Source: Phellopilus nigrolimitatus
Lineage: Eukaryota; Basidiomycota; Agaricomycetes; Hymenochaetales; Hymenochaetaceae
Assembly: GCA_021029095.1 (NCBI GenBank)
Contig: JAJOHG010000032.1
Coordinates: forward strand, 296,084-360,083
Length of the DNA stretch: 64,000 nucleotides
Direction of reading: 5' to 3'
Shown here: piece by piece, positions 1-11,188 of the stretch
Layout of the letters: every line of letters begins with the position of its first letter
How positions within the stretch are numbered: the first letter of the stretch is position 1
Program-made: the position numbers and the translations under genes
Notes under the pieces: generated by a model
What the model was told of the DNA's origin: nothing
Seen by the model: only the letters and a program-made list of their open reading frames with translations
Database searches by the model: none

Positions 1-452
1 TGACGTAATATAAATTTACATCGTCACCTTGCGGCAGATGTAGATGCGCTGCAATAAACGCACCATCACCAATGGTCAAAACACGACCAGTCTCCTGCAC
101 GTCACCGCCGAGAGAAGAGCCGGATATCCGCGACTCAAGGATGGACGATACCTCCGAAGCAGCTACACATACAAATGGATGTACCCAAACCAACAACAAC
201 ACGTCGAACGACCGGGCGAGCGTGCAAGTCAGAAAAAACGGTGCAGAGCGTTCCCAGCGAGCTCCAACAACGCACCGGGTTTGGCAGTAGCATATGAGCG
301 AGTGACGGCGGTGAAAGAACCAGCGCTCTGCGGGTGCGGACATACACGTCAGAAACGCAAACGAAACGGCGTCGCACCTCAAGAAGACTAACCTTAGGAG
401 CGGCGGCCTTCGCGGCCAGCGCGGACACGTTCCTGAGCGCGAGTCTATGCAT
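1..452 (-). CDS. ATP1: ATP synthase F1 subunit alpha, 5' part only
   Basis: Catalytic-hexamer alpha subunit of the mitochondrial F1Fo ATP synthase in the inner membrane. Only the N-terminus is here. Exons read on the minus strand are 452-393, 327-276 and 162-64; the last intron starts at 63 (GTGCGT) and runs off the window. Exon 1 starts at an ATG and gives MHRLALRNVSALAAKAAAPK, basic and alanine-rich like a mitochondrial targeting peptide. Exon 2 continues it to RSYAATKP. Exon 3 encodes SSILESRISG, GGDVQETGRV and LTIGDG, the conserved alpha-subunit N-terminal domain. All three introns join in phase. The following exon should begin with the family's IARVYGL segment, outside the window. Antisense frames across these exons are shadows. 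The gene is divergent from bL21m, also a mitochondrial protein. The identification is firm for the segment seen. Confidence 0.9.
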
Positions 453-670
453 TGCGGGCCGTTGTGAATGAAGAGGGCGGCGGCGGCGGCGACAACGACG
501 ACGACGATGGAAGTTGGGTGAGAGAGCGCAAGAGGATATAAAGTGGTCAGAAAAATAGGCTCGGAACCTTCCGTATTCAAGCTCCGCTTCAACATTGTAC
601 GCGTGCGACTGTCCGGTTTAGTCCGATAATGTAGCGCCTTTTTTCGTAAGTGAGCAGACTCAGAGCAAGC
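453..670. promoter_or_regulatory. Bidirectional promoter, ATP1 / mitochondrial bL21m
   Basis: 218 bp lie between the two start codons. A GGC/GAC triplet-rich patch (478-510) is followed by a TATA-like GGATATAAAG at about 533-542, oriented for and about 130 bp upstream of the bL21m start. Both genes encode mitochondrial proteins, so shared regulation is a reasonable inference, but no factor site was identified with confidence. Confidence 0.5.
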
Positions 671-1239
671 ATGCTGTCTACCGCCGTCCGGAGTGCGTAC
701 TTACTTTTATTATCATCTCGTTGTTGTTGCTGATGGCGAGGACATTCTGAATAGCGGGATGCGTCCGACAGGCTACTCAGCGTTATTTGAGCACAACGGC
801 GTCGGCGTCGACGTCGGTCGCAGCCTCGGTGCCAACAGCATCCTCGACGTATGAAGCCCTTGATCACTTGCGCTCTCAGCCCGCACACTACGTCGTCGCC
901 TCGCTTGTCGGGCACAAGTACCTACTCGCTCCCCGCGATCTTCTCACAGTCGCACGCTTGAAGGACGTGCGCGTTGGCGACCGCCTCCGCCTCTCCGAGA
1001 TTCATGAGGTTGGCTCGCGCGACTTCACCCTCCGCGGCGCCCCGACGTTACCCTCCGGGCTCATCTCTGTCGAGGCCACCGTCGTCGAACATACCAAGGG
1101 TGCGATGGAGCGCATTGTCAAGTTCAAGCGCCGGAAACATTACCAAAAGACGATCACGCACAAGCAGACGTATACGCGCTTGCGCATCGGACCTATCGAG
1201 CTGGGGCAGGCAGAGAAGCAGGCAGCGATCGAATCATAG
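671..1239 (+). CDS. MRPL21: Mitochondrial large-subunit ribosomal protein bL21m
   Basis: Component of the mitochondrial 54S ribosomal subunit (MRPL49 in yeast naming). Exons 671-692 and 755-1239; the 62-nt intron (donor GTGCGT, acceptor AATAG) joins in phase, giving about 168 aa. Exon 1 reads MLSTAVR and exon 2 continues TGCVRQATQRYLSTTASAS, an Arg/Ser/Thr-rich targeting sequence ending near RYLSTT. The bL21 domain follows: AHYVVASLVGHKYLLAPRDL, then a segment running from RVGDRLRLSEI through FTLRGAP, then the family C-terminal signature VKFKRRKHYQKTITHKQTYT ending in RLRIGPIEL. A start at the TTG at 787 is possible by frame alone, but would lack an ATG and the targeting peptide. Divergent from ATP1. 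Confidence 0.9.
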
Positions 1240-1274
1240 CATTCATATGTAACGTCAAGGGATTTGCTACTACA

Positions 1275-4126
1275 TTAAATCTCCCCCTCCTCCGGTGTCT
1301 CTTCGCGCACAGGAGGCGCACTGCGCGGCGGTTCAAGGCTATCGTACCTTGCACGCTGAAAAGCACATATCAGTACTTAGATAATTTGAGCATTCTCGAT
1401 TGTATAATACACACCTTCTCCGAACGGTCAGAGTATACGCTCTTGTCGTCATGCTCTCTCTTCACACCGCCCTCGTGGACGATAGCATACCGCGGGTCCT
1501 CTACAAAGTCGCGGTCAAGATCAACACGGGACGGCTTTTTGTCTTCGCGCCGGCGATCCTCACGCTCCGCACGGTCCCTGTCACGCTCAGACTTGTCCCG
1601 CCCGCTCCGCTCGCGTTCATGCTCTCTGTAGCGCGATTTGTACGCACCCTCGCGGTCGCGATCTCGGTCCTTGTAATCCCGGTCGCGGTCGCGGCGCACG
1701 TCGTAGTCCGCATCATGCCCGCGTCGATGGTGCCGCGAGCTCCTCCCGCTGCCGCCATCCTCTCGGTCATAATCTCGGTACTCTCGATCACGGTCGCCGT
1801 CCTTTTCTCTTCCGGAAGGCTCTTTGCGCTTGCGACTAGTTGTCGAGCCGCCGTCTTCTGATAATTCGCGCTCGCGCAAGCGTTCCTGAAAGATTGAGAA
1901 TTGAGAATGAGTACCTTCCAGCTTTCCTACACATAACGCGTATTAACCACCTTCTGTCTCTTGATAAATTTACTGAAAGCTGCACGTCGGCCTTCATCCT
2001 CGAGTGCCTTGTACTCAGGAAGGTTTTCCATGAGAGGAATGGCATCGTCGTAGGATGCGTTGACGTCTATTGGGTCTGAAAGCTTCTTCAGCGCGTAGCG
2101 GAAGTCATCTTGCATGTGTCGTTGCTTCCGCTCCGCACGCCGCCTTTCGGACTCCAACCTCTTGACCAGGTCACTGTGCATCTAAAAACGCGAGTAAGTA
2201 TCATAGAAGCCCAAAACACACTACAAAACCTTACGAAGTCATAGATCTCATTAAGATCGTCTTTGTCAAGGCTTTGCAAGTCCTCGTGATGCATTTGAGC
2301 GGCGGCAACCGCGGCAAAGAACTCTTCCTCTGTCGTGTTGGGACCAAACTCGAACGACTGTTCGGCTTGCTCGTTAGACTTGCGGATCGCCTCCTCAACA
2401 ACAGTAACCTTCGCGTCAAGCTTCTGATCGAGACTATCAACGACGTCCCAGAAGAGTTCAAGCGGGTTCGAGCCCGGAATACCGAGCAGACCAAGATACC
2501 GCTCGTCGTCCCCGAAGTCCGGGTAGACGTCTTTCCACTTGCTCTTCGCGCGGATGCGGCCCGCGTCGACAAGCTCGCGCAGCAGTGACTTGAACGCCTC
2601 TCGCCCCTTCCGATCGCGGCGCGCTTTCTCGACCGTCTCCCGACGCATGCGGTCCTCAAACTCGCGCTCCTGCACGCGCGCGTAGTCCTCGAACGCGAGG
2701 AGGACGTCGAGCGACGGGAGGCGTTGCAGCTCCGGATCCGTCGCCCACGCGTCCGAATCGCGCAGCGCAGAGTATGCGGTGCGCCACCGCGTGAGCACGT
2801 CGACATTGAGCTCCTTGAACAGCGCAACAACCTTGCCGACGCTGCGCGCACGCACTGCGCGGCTCTCCTGCACCTCACGCTGTTTGAGCTCCGCGACGTA
2901 CTCCTCGAAGATCATCTTGCGTTCAGACTCGATCTTTGCCTGCTGCCAGATCGGGTGCTGTGCGAACAAACGGTCTGCGCTTTGGAAAGTTGAGTAGTGG
3001 AAGACGTTCGGGTTGCCCTTGAGCATGTTTCGAATCGCAGGCCTGATTTTCGCAAGTCGAGCCTCGCGCTCTTCGCGCTCTTTTTCTTTTAAGCCATCAA
3101 CATACTAGTCTCCTTATCAACACGTATTCCCTCAGACTCAAGTAAACACTGGAACACGCACCTTCTGCCAACAATTTTTCTTCTCCGCAAGAGTGTTGAG
3201 CGCCTTATACAACGGGTCAGTGATGGTTGCGCGCATTGTCTGATCCCATGTCCACGATGCATCGATGCCCGCCTTTGCGTAGAAGATGTGTGAACGCTTT
3301 CTCGCCCTCTTCGAGTGTCGCGAAGCCGTTATGAGGGATGACGGGGTCGTCCGGGAGGCTAGGACGTCCGGGGAGCACATTCGAGGGTGTGAACGGCAGG
3401 CCACCTATGCCGCCCGTGTGCGCACCTACGGCGAGCGGGTTGGGAGCGGCGCCATTGAGGGGTTGCTGGCTCTGGGGTAAGGACGGGTCTATACCACCCA
3501 ATGGGACAGAAGCACCTTGTGAGCCCAACTGGCCAGGCGCGAAGTTAGGGGCAATCATACGTGGGTTGGCGCTAATGTGGCGATCGAGATGGGTTGGTGC
3601 ATGCGGACTGAGATAATCAAATGACGACTTACGCTTGCTGTACCGGCTTGTTCTCTTTTTCGACCTTCTCGAGCAAGAGCAGAAGCTCGTCGGGCATGTC
3701 CCATTTCGACTCTTTCGTATCCGTCTGTTGGGACACATTGAACACGATGCATACAGAAAAGAAGAAAGAATCCGGAACATACGTTGTAGTAGTACTTGCG
3801 CCCGCCAGAGAAGTACTCCTTCCATTGCGTCTGACCCAACGCTTTCTGAAGCAAGAGGTAAGTATTTACACATGTGGATGTTGACCTCTGGACATTACTT
3901 CAAATGGGCTCTTCAAAGCTAAGTACAAGAAAGCGAGATGAGATATGTGGCTCGTGGTAGGGTCCTGAGGAATTAGGCGCACCTTCTGGCTTTTCCCAAA
4001 CACTTTCTTTGGTGCTCGTGTTGAACCAATACGTTCGGCCTTCAGCGTTTCGATGTTCCGTCTATATCTCGTGTCAGTGAACATGCAGTGAGGTGTGGCA
4101 CCATCACTTACCCAGATGCCAGACAT
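1275..4126 (-). CDS. PRP40: Pre-mRNA-processing factor PRP40 (WW/FF protein), with a 1-nt frame error
   Basis: U1 snRNP-associated splicing factor that bridges the 5' splice site and branch-point proteins. Ten exons: 4126-4112, 4061-3983, 3918-3899, 3845-3783, 3724-3633, 3571-3162, 3104-2235, 2181-1951, 1885-1415, 1355-1275. WW domain 1 spans exons 1-3 (MSGIW, then YWFNTSTKESVWEKPE). WW domain 2 spans exons 4-5 (WKEYFSGGRKYYYN, then TDTKESKWDMPDELL). A proline/glycine-rich linker leads to FF repeats, including KAGIDASWTWDQTMRATITD and WQKYVDGLKEKE. The C-terminus is Arg/Asp/Glu-rich (DRDRDYKDRDRDREG) and ends EETPEEGEI. Exon lengths sum to 2332 nt, one more than a multiple of three; the break lies near 3275, inside the first FF domain, where FTHLLRK changes frame to AGIDASW. 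Without the extra base the protein is 776 aa. The family is certain; the frame break is probably a sequence error. Confidence 0.93.
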
Positions 4127-6019
4127 TCTTCAGAGTGTGTGCTCAAGACACTCGATCGACGACTTCAAACTCGAAAACCGGAAAGCAAGTGACGGTCACG
4201 GATATTAGTCATCCTGACTGACTGTCACGTCCAGTACCGCCTTGTCTTCGTTCAGATAAACATTTCTAAATGGCTGTAAGACTTCGCGGATATCTCAACT
4301 AGACTTTCGGTCTTCCCTTATCTCAAATCAACCGTTCCTGAAAAGAATGAGGAGATTTACTTCCCGTGGCCGTCACGTCTTTAATTACTGGTAGGACATC
4401 ACAGTTATTGTGCGTGTATACATCAGCGGCCACTTTGAGTTGCTAACCACCGCCTCCAGCTAGCGCTGATGTGGCCTCGTTACGCACAGATTCTGCGTTG
4501 GGAGCGTCTTCCCAGTCTGGCATCCTTTGTCTCACTGCGCACATCAAATAAAGATCCTGTCGAACTTCAGAACTGAGATGATTATCGCGCTTACCACGTC
4601 TCAAGCTCCGCTCCGTCCGCCAGGGCGATTAATACGCCTCTTGTTTGTTTAGGACATTCGGACTCGCGATTTTGACTGGCTGTGTCTTGGCACTCCATCC
4701 TGGCGTTTTTTCATGTTTTCGGAGGATTCATTATCTCCTTGATTCACGGCGACATCAGGGTCCGGCAGATCTCCGACTTGCCTGGACGTATACTTAACCC
4801 TCCGACTTGGATATCGGGAAACAAACAAAACATCGTGATTGTGGTCGGGGATATTGCTACATGTACTCATTGACGATGCTTTTTTCGATGGTGCCCTAAT
4901 CAAGAAGGCCGTCCCGGGATCTCGTTTTTTCAATACTGTCGTAACCAACACAGCATACTTCGGGCTCGGCACACATAATATGACCGGACGGTGTCTTATC
5001 ACGAAGTCCTGGCGATCGGACATACAGGCTGTACGTACTATGTGTCACTTTGTGTCTCGGCGACCGGGGTGAGGCTTGACTAAATGCCTGGTTTTTGGAC
5101 GATGCAAGATACCGTGATGATAAGTTGCACGAGTCCCTTCGACGCTAGTACCTAGTAGTACTGCTGCTGAATGCTGCTTAGGCTTAGGCTTAGGTGCTCG
5201 GTGCCTTGCGTTCTTCTCGACTCGGGAAGTCAAGCATGTTTGCACTAAGCTGACTTCGTGTATCGCGCATGGTCGCGTATGGGTCCAACCAAGCACCGGG
5301 ACACCATTTCTTGTGCTGTCTCCTTACTTATCGCATGCGAGCACCTCTCGGACTCTTACACATAACTTCCGAAGGCCATATTCATGATGGCTGATGGATG
5401 GCTGCACTGTGCCGGTGGTCTGGATTGCCGATAGCACCGTCGACGTTCCCATTGTGTTCGCTCCGTTCAGAAAAAAGGTCTGCGATCTTGTCGAAGTCGC
5501 AATAGGAGTTTAAGAGTTGTCTGGGTTGCATATGACTCGAATGGGTGAGACAATGCGGGCAGACATGTTTCTATTATTACAAATCGGCGAAGCTTGAAAC
5601 GCTGCTATTATCGTACTATCAGCAAATGTAGATGCGGAATGGAATCTAATTTGCAATGCATGATGCACATCTTTCGTGTCGTCTTAGATGAGGTGGAATG
5701 CTGGCGTAGTTCTTGTTTCAGATAGGCGACAAGAGCAGTGACTCTTATCTGGTTTCGTGATCGAACTGAAATCGTATGAAAAATGAACAAATCCTGAGCT
5801 ATTGCTATCGTCGTACGACTCGGATGGTTCCCTTGTTAGGCATAGAACGAGAATAAAATAAAAACTCTTCTGTCATTGGACATTCGGAGTGGTCCCTTAC
5901 CCAAAAGAGGAAAACAGACGTAAAAATAGAAGATGGAACGGTAGGATGGAATCGTACCACTAAACGTTTCTTTCATTTTATATTTATATTTTATTATTCT
6001 CCGCCATTTATTCTCCTAC
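4127..6019. other. Gene-free intergenic region
   Basis: About 1.9 kb between the PRP40 and ERG13 starts. The longest frame (4649-5023 minus) is low-complexity and matches nothing known. A short tandem GCTTAG x3 sits at 5176-5193. The last 100 bp before ERG13 are AT-rich. No RNA gene or mobile-element ends were seen. Confidence 0.5.
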
Positions 6020-6026
6020 TTATAAA
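6019..6026 (+). promoter_or_regulatory. TATA box of ERG13
   Basis: A CTTATAAAAC element lies about 120 bp upstream of the ERG13 ATG. A C-rich, AG-poor leader (CCCCATCCC, CCTCCTCC tracts) typical of strongly expressed fungal genes follows. The position suits a core promoter with a short 5' UTR. Confidence 0.55.
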
Positions 6027-6142
6027 ACCCCATCCCTCGCTTGCAACCACTTCCCCCCAACGCTCGAACGCCCTTCGTCCGTCCTCCTCCTCGTCGCCTG
6101 CCTGCCCGTTTCGCTACGCATACCACCCTGAATACCGCCATC

Positions 6143-7872
6143 ATGGTCGCTGCACCCATATCGGAGCCTGTCACCCCCGTTTCGCCCCTCGAGGTTGCGG
6201 ACGGCGTTGAGAGCCCCCGCCCGAAGGATGTTGGTATCTTGGGCATGGAGATGTACTTCCCCCGCCGCGTGAGTAACACTCGTGCAATTTTCTTCCATGA
6301 ATTTCGTAGCTGACCAGTCTGTCCTGTGCGCAGTGCATCTCGGAGGAGGACCTCGAGGTCTTCGACGGCGTTCCCAAGGGGAAATATACCATCGGTCTTG
6401 GCCAGGAATATATGGCCTGCACTGACGACCGCGAAGACATCAACTCTTTCGCTCTGTCCGGTAAGCATTTTCTCCAACTTTTTCGTCTCACAGTTTTTGC
6501 TCACCTGCAATTACTAGTTGTTTCTTCTCTGCTCGAAAAGTACAACGTCGACCCGCGCTCGATCGGCCGTCTCGACGTCGGCACGGAGACGATCATCGAC
6601 AAGTCCAAGTCTGTCAAGACTGTGCTCATGGACCTCTTCACTGCCGCAGGCAACAACGACATTGAGGGTATCGACTCCAAGAATGCGTGCTACGGCTCGA
6701 CCGCCGCGCTTTTCAACGCAGTCAACTGGATCGAGAGCTCGTCCTGGGATGGCCGCAACGCCATCGTCTTCGCTGGTGACATCGCAATCTATGCAGAGGG
6801 CGGTGCCCGTCCAGTTGGCGGCGCGGGCGCGTGTGCCATGCTGATCGGCCCGAACGCGCCGCTGGTCTTCGAGCGTGCGCCTTTTTACGTTTATCTTTTA
6901 CTCGTATAATCTTACAAAATATTCGATGTGCAGCGATTCACGGCACGTACATGGCCAACACGTATGACTTCTACAAGCCGAAACTCGATTCTGAGTACCC
7001 GGAAGTCGACGGACCTCTTTCGATCACGACGTACCTCTCTGCCCTCGATGCCTCGTACGCGCGCTTCCGCGAGAAGACTGCGAAGGCATACAAGGCTAAG
7101 ACTGGACTTGGATTCATCAACGAGGAAAGTAGCAACGGGAAGGACATTGACCCCAAATCTGTCTTCTCGCTCGACAGCGTCGACTACCCGATCTTCCACT
7201 CGCCGTACGGCAAGCTTGTGCAGAAAGGCCACGGGCGCCTGCTTTTCAACGACTTCCTCTCCGCGTCCGCGTCGTCACCCAAGTTCGCGAATGTCGCCTC
7301 CCCTGATGCGCTCCGCGACCTCCCGTACGCTGCGACGCTCACAGACAAGGCTCTCGAAAAGACGTTCGTCGCGCTCGCGGGTGCGCAGTACAAGGCGGCT
7401 GTGAGCCCGTCGATGCACTGCGCGAAGCGCTGCGGGAACATGTACACCGCGTCGCTGTATGGCGGTCTCGCATCGCTCATATCTGCCGTCGCACCCGAGG
7501 AGCTCCGTGGCAAGCGCCTCAGCATGTTCGCGTACGGCTCCGGCTGCGCAGCGTCGTTCTACACCATCCGTGTCAAGGGCGACACGACGGAGATCCGCAA
7601 GAAGATGGACCTCCTCAACCGTCTTGCCTCGATGAAGGTTGTCCCATGCCAAACATACGTTGATGCACTGAAGGTCCGTTTATCTCTCCCCAATTCTTCG
7701 TTGAATGCGTATTGAACATTCTCTGTAGCTTCGCGAGAAGAACCACAATGCTGGTGCATACACACCGGAGGGTTCGATCGACAACGTATGGCCAGGCGCG
7801 TACTACCTGGAGAGCATCGACAGCAAATACCGCCGAAAGTACGGCCGTGCCCCCGCCGCTGTCTCGGTATGA
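6143..7872 (+). CDS. ERG13: Hydroxymethylglutaryl-CoA synthase
   Basis: Condenses acetyl-CoA with acetoacetyl-CoA to HMG-CoA, an early mevalonate-pathway step towards ergosterol and terpenoids; cytosolic. Exons 6143-6268, 6334-6460, 6518-6874, 6934-7673 and 7729-7872 are all in phase, giving 497 aa, close to the usual 450-490. The N-terminal thiolase-like half contains [20 protein letters not shown] and the catalytic cysteine in [14 protein letters not shown]. The C-terminal half has the conserved [14 protein letters not shown] (catalytic histidine) and [18 protein letters not shown]. The second half begins [15 protein letters not shown]. It ends [15 protein letters not shown] and, after [21 protein letters not shown]. 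No targeting peptide is visible, consistent with the cytosolic isozyme. The start ATG has a good context (ATCATGG). Confidence 0.96.
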
Positions 7873-8670
7873 GCAAGCGTATACTCATCTAGTCGCTCCC
7901 CATTCCACCATCTCTTACCTCTACCGGATCTATGCTAGTGGCGTTGCGTTCCATACGCTACTGAATTTTAATCTTCATCTCTTGCATTCGCCTTTCACCC
8001 CTTGCCGCCACCCATCAGTTGTATCTTATCATCGCACCGCACTGCACAGGCGCCTCATTGTTTCTGTTTCCTTTCGCTCTTCGTCTTTACGCGCATTCTG
8101 TTTCGGGCAGAGTCCGGATGGCATTGGATTACATCTTATCTTTTCGCTGCACCGCGCACTAGCACAAACGGTGTGTGCGGCCGCCAGCTCTCATCTCGCT
8201 CGCGTGATTTGCTTCTGCATGTAGACATAACGTACTTTTTTTTTTTTCTGATACCAATGACGAAACTGTAGACGGATACTATCACCATTTGCGACGTGCA
8301 TACGCTATGCGACGTTGTGGAAAAGATGTGGTGCAAAATTCAAAGAAAAGCTGTGCTCCGTTATTATTCTCGATTTTCTGAATGAACCGTGAGCAACGTG
8401 AAAGTTTTGACAGTGTTCCGCAGGTTTACTATACATATTAGCACATATTTACACTCCACGTACATACATGTGCAAAGTTTGTGCTCCAGGGATGTCAGGG
8501 ATGTCCGGAATGAATGATTTTCTGGACGCAGAGGAAAATTGGTCAGCCGAAATCGAGGGTAAAGGATCTGAAGCGGACCCAAAACCAATACATACAATGC
8601 ATTAGTACAACAAGGATACAGTAGGATCATATTGATATTCAGGATACATATTGATATTCAGGATACAAAG
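7873..8670. other. ERG13 3' region and convergent spacer
   Basis: About 800 bp between the convergent ends of ERG13 and the first BTB gene. It holds pyrimidine-rich sequence expected of a 3' UTR and a T11 run near 8235. No convincing coding region or RNA gene was found. Confidence 0.5.
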
Positions 8671-9703
8671 TCATTTCCACGGGAGGGTGAGTTTCACCTG
8701 TGAAAACAAGGTTTTCTTCAGAAAATGTTGTAAATTGATTATCCAACGTCGAACTCACCTCGGAAGCCGCCTGCGTGATCTCGTGCTTTATAGCAGGCTC
8801 CATTTCCGGCAACGAGCGGAGTACGCTCGTCTGGCAGTTCTGGCAGCAGCGAGTGGTGCAAGCTGCTTTAGCAATCAGGCTGAAATTGATCACAGTTTCC
8901 GATAAAGGAGCTTTTTGGATTTCACTGCGTGCGGTCTCGCGCAGTGTGAGCCACCAGCCCGATACACGACGGCCGTATTCATTCGAGCCACATCCACCCG
9001 CCGACGTGCCCTGTTTTGAGCACTCAAAGAAGCGCATAACGCAGCTCAACGCCTGTGGCAGTGAGAAAGAGGTTATTGGAGAGAAGATAACGTCGATCTT
9101 GTCGGAGACAGTTTGACGGTACTCGAACAGGCGGAAAAGCACGCTTCCCGACACTTTCTCGAGGCCGGGGAAATACACCTTGTTCAGCGGATATTTGAGG
9201 GACTCCCAGGCGGCCATGCGCGCCTCGTCCTCCAACATGTATTCGCAGGCGAGCGTGTATACCTGCATAGCGAGGCGGCCATTGTCCAGAGAGGATAGCT
9301 CGCACAGCTCTTCCTTGACTCTATAAAGGACCGCAGGCATATCGTACTTCTGCGCAGCGCACAGGAGACCCGCAAGTAAATCGAGGTCATCAAGATCAGG
9401 AGGGACGACGGGATAGAGAAGGCGTAGCAGGGCGTCTAGGACGACGGCATTCGACTCGTACATGACGACGACTGGGAGCCCCTCTTCTGAGACAACTGAC
9501 GAGGAGTCTGAGGAGTCTGATGTGGATGGTGTGGCTACAGAAGTCATGTCGAAGAAGATTGGAGAAGACACCGCCAGAACGCCTTTCATGACGCGGAAGT
9601 CGACACCGTCTGCAGAGCGTAGAACCATGTCTGCTTGCGCGGTTTCATCGAAGGGACAAGTAACACGGAAGACATTGCCAGGCTCGGGAAGAGCTGCTGT
9701 CAT
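8671..9703 (-). CDS. BTB/POZ domain protein, tandem copy 1
   Basis: A fungal BTB-family protein of unknown partner; BTB domains mediate dimerisation and often cullin-3 adaptor roles. Exons 9703-8759 and 8697-8671 give 323 aa. The start MTAALPEPGNVFRV was chosen because the frame further upstream opens only with a TTG. The BTB fold covers about residues 20-130: ADMVLRSADGVDFRVMKGVL, SSPIFFDM, VVLDALLRLLYP, then helices LLAGLLCAAQKYDM. The C-terminal half has CxxC-like pairs (TTRCCQNC). The 61-nt last intron (GTGAGT...TTTCACAG) ends the protein with a nine-codon exon VKLTLPWK-stop; reading through instead gives a longer tail that the neighbouring paralogue does not share. Copy 2 has the same architecture. 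Confidence 0.8.
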
Positions 9704-10232
9704 TTGGTATAGTCGACTTCCGTCGTGCAAGACAGGGTGAGAGAAGAGTCGACTTCGTGTCGCCTTCGCTGGTTGAATACATACATGATCACAAGACAAG
9801 AATGCAGCGAGTTAACGGAGCTTACATCTATGTAATAGACCATGTATGCTAAATTCGGACGACAATCATAAATGATCGTCATTATCAACGGTCAACCAAT
9901 GAAATTGAGTCTGTACGAAACAAGTCAGCAGAAGAGCATAAATGATACATGTCGTACAAAACTGAAAAACTTATGTGAACACACGCTCTTTAAATGAAAG
10001 GGGGTAGGTTCGTAAGGGAAAAACAAAAATGCGTTCAAGGAGAAAAGAGACGTTCATAAGATAATCAATTCTCCATTTTATCTACATAACGAAGATTCCC
10101 CTTGTAGATTCTATGAAAAATTGTGGGATTTTATCGCAAAAGTAGTGCCGTACTCGAAGGAACGAGGCACGGACAGAGAGGTAATTGTTTTTACAAAACA
10201 TACTAACAACCATGGGCCTCAGAAGTCCTTCA
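9704..10232. other. Spacer between the two BTB genes
   Basis: AT-rich sequence holding the promoter of BTB copy 1 and the 3' region of copy 2. No open frame or repeat worth calling. Confidence 0.45.
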
Positions 10233-11188
10233 TTCAACCCAAGGAATCACAAGCTTCACCTGTTGGCATTATGAGATAAATAGCAGTTCGTCAAAAACAA
10301 TTGGCTTACTCCTAATGCCACGTCTGTAATCTTTTCTTTGATCCTCTTCAAAAGCTCCGGCAAATGGCATAAAGCATCTTCCGAACAATTTTTACAGTAG
10401 CAAGATGTGATTGCCTTTATACACAATTCCAGGGAAAGAACCGCAATCGATAATGGAGCTTTTTTGACTTCAGGCGTTAGGTATGTTCGCTGGTATGTAA
10501 ACCACCAGTTCGTTACGTAGTAGTCATGCTCCGTGCAGACCGGCGATTGACTGCGCCATAGGTCGTTTATAAAATCGTATGCAGGACGGTTGAGAAAAGA
10601 GAGGATCTTGTCGGCGACCTTCCGGTGATAATCGAGCAGGTGATAATATTCAGCACCAGTGATCTGGCCGAGCTCAGGCTCAAACGCTTCCATGGTAGGG
10701 CTTTTAAGAGTAGCGAAGGCTGCAATACGAGCCTCGCCCTCTAGTCTATGCATGGATGCCAACGAATAAAGCTTCAATGCAGCATTCCCTCCATTCTCGA
10801 TCGACTTGTGAAGGGGGCTCTCGATGTTATGAATAACGAGGTCCATATTATATTTCCGAGCTGACAGCAGGATGCCGATCATCAGCTGAACATCCTTGAG
10901 ATCAGGGATAAGCGAAACAACTGGATATATGTCTCGAAGAAGAGCGTCAAGGACAACGCCGGACTCGCTGAGATCCACGATCGCCAAATCACTGTGGTGC
11001 TCGTTGCTCAGAGACGAGATGGGGATCGGCTGGGGTAGTGAGAACATGTCCTTGAAAATCGGCGACGCGACCGAGAGAATCGCCTTGATGACATGGAAAT
11101 CAAAGCCATCAGACGATCTCAGGATTACATCGGCACCGTGAGCGTCGTCACTGGAGAATGGACTGGCAACGCAGAAAGGCTTTGACAT
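10233..11188 (-). CDS. BTB/POZ domain protein, tandem copy 2
   Basis: Paralogue of the neighbouring BTB gene, in the same orientation. Exons 11188-10310 and 10259-10233 give 301 aa from ATG (MSKPFCVASPFSSDDAHG). BTB segment: ADVILRSSDGFDFHVIKAIL, SVASPIFKDMF, then GVVLDALLRDIYPVV and the helix LMIGILLSARKYNMDL. The C-terminal half carries SCYCKNCSEDALCHLPEL, matching TRCCQNCQTSVLRSLPEM of copy 1. The last intron is 50 nt (GTAAGC...CAACAG) and the final exon encodes VKLVIPWV-stop, clearly homologous to VKLTLPWK of copy 1. The conserved last exon supports both models and indicates a tandem duplication followed by strong divergence. Confidence 0.8.

Noticed and set aside
44..391. Plus-strand open frame of 115 codons
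   Set aside because: It lies antisense to three phase-consistent ATP1 exons whose protein is clearly conserved.
589..915. Minus-strand open frame of 108 codons
   Set aside because: Antisense shadow over the bL21m gene and promoter; Arg/Cys-rich with no motif.
1400..1861. Plus-strand hydrophobic 153-codon frame
   Set aside because: Antisense of the Arg/Asp repeat tail of PRP40; its valine/leucine richness is a by-product of that codon pattern.
4649..5023. Minus-strand frame of 124 codons
   Set aside because: No family match and no supporting splice signals; normal chance length in GC-balanced DNA.
5176..5193. GCTTAG x3, resembling a telomere-type repeat
   Set aside because: Not TTAGGG, only three units, internal to a gene-rich region.
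8639..8697. Extended C-terminus of BTB copy 1 by read-through
   Set aside because: A good intron (GTGAGT...CACAG) removes it, and the paralogue has the same last exon after splicing.
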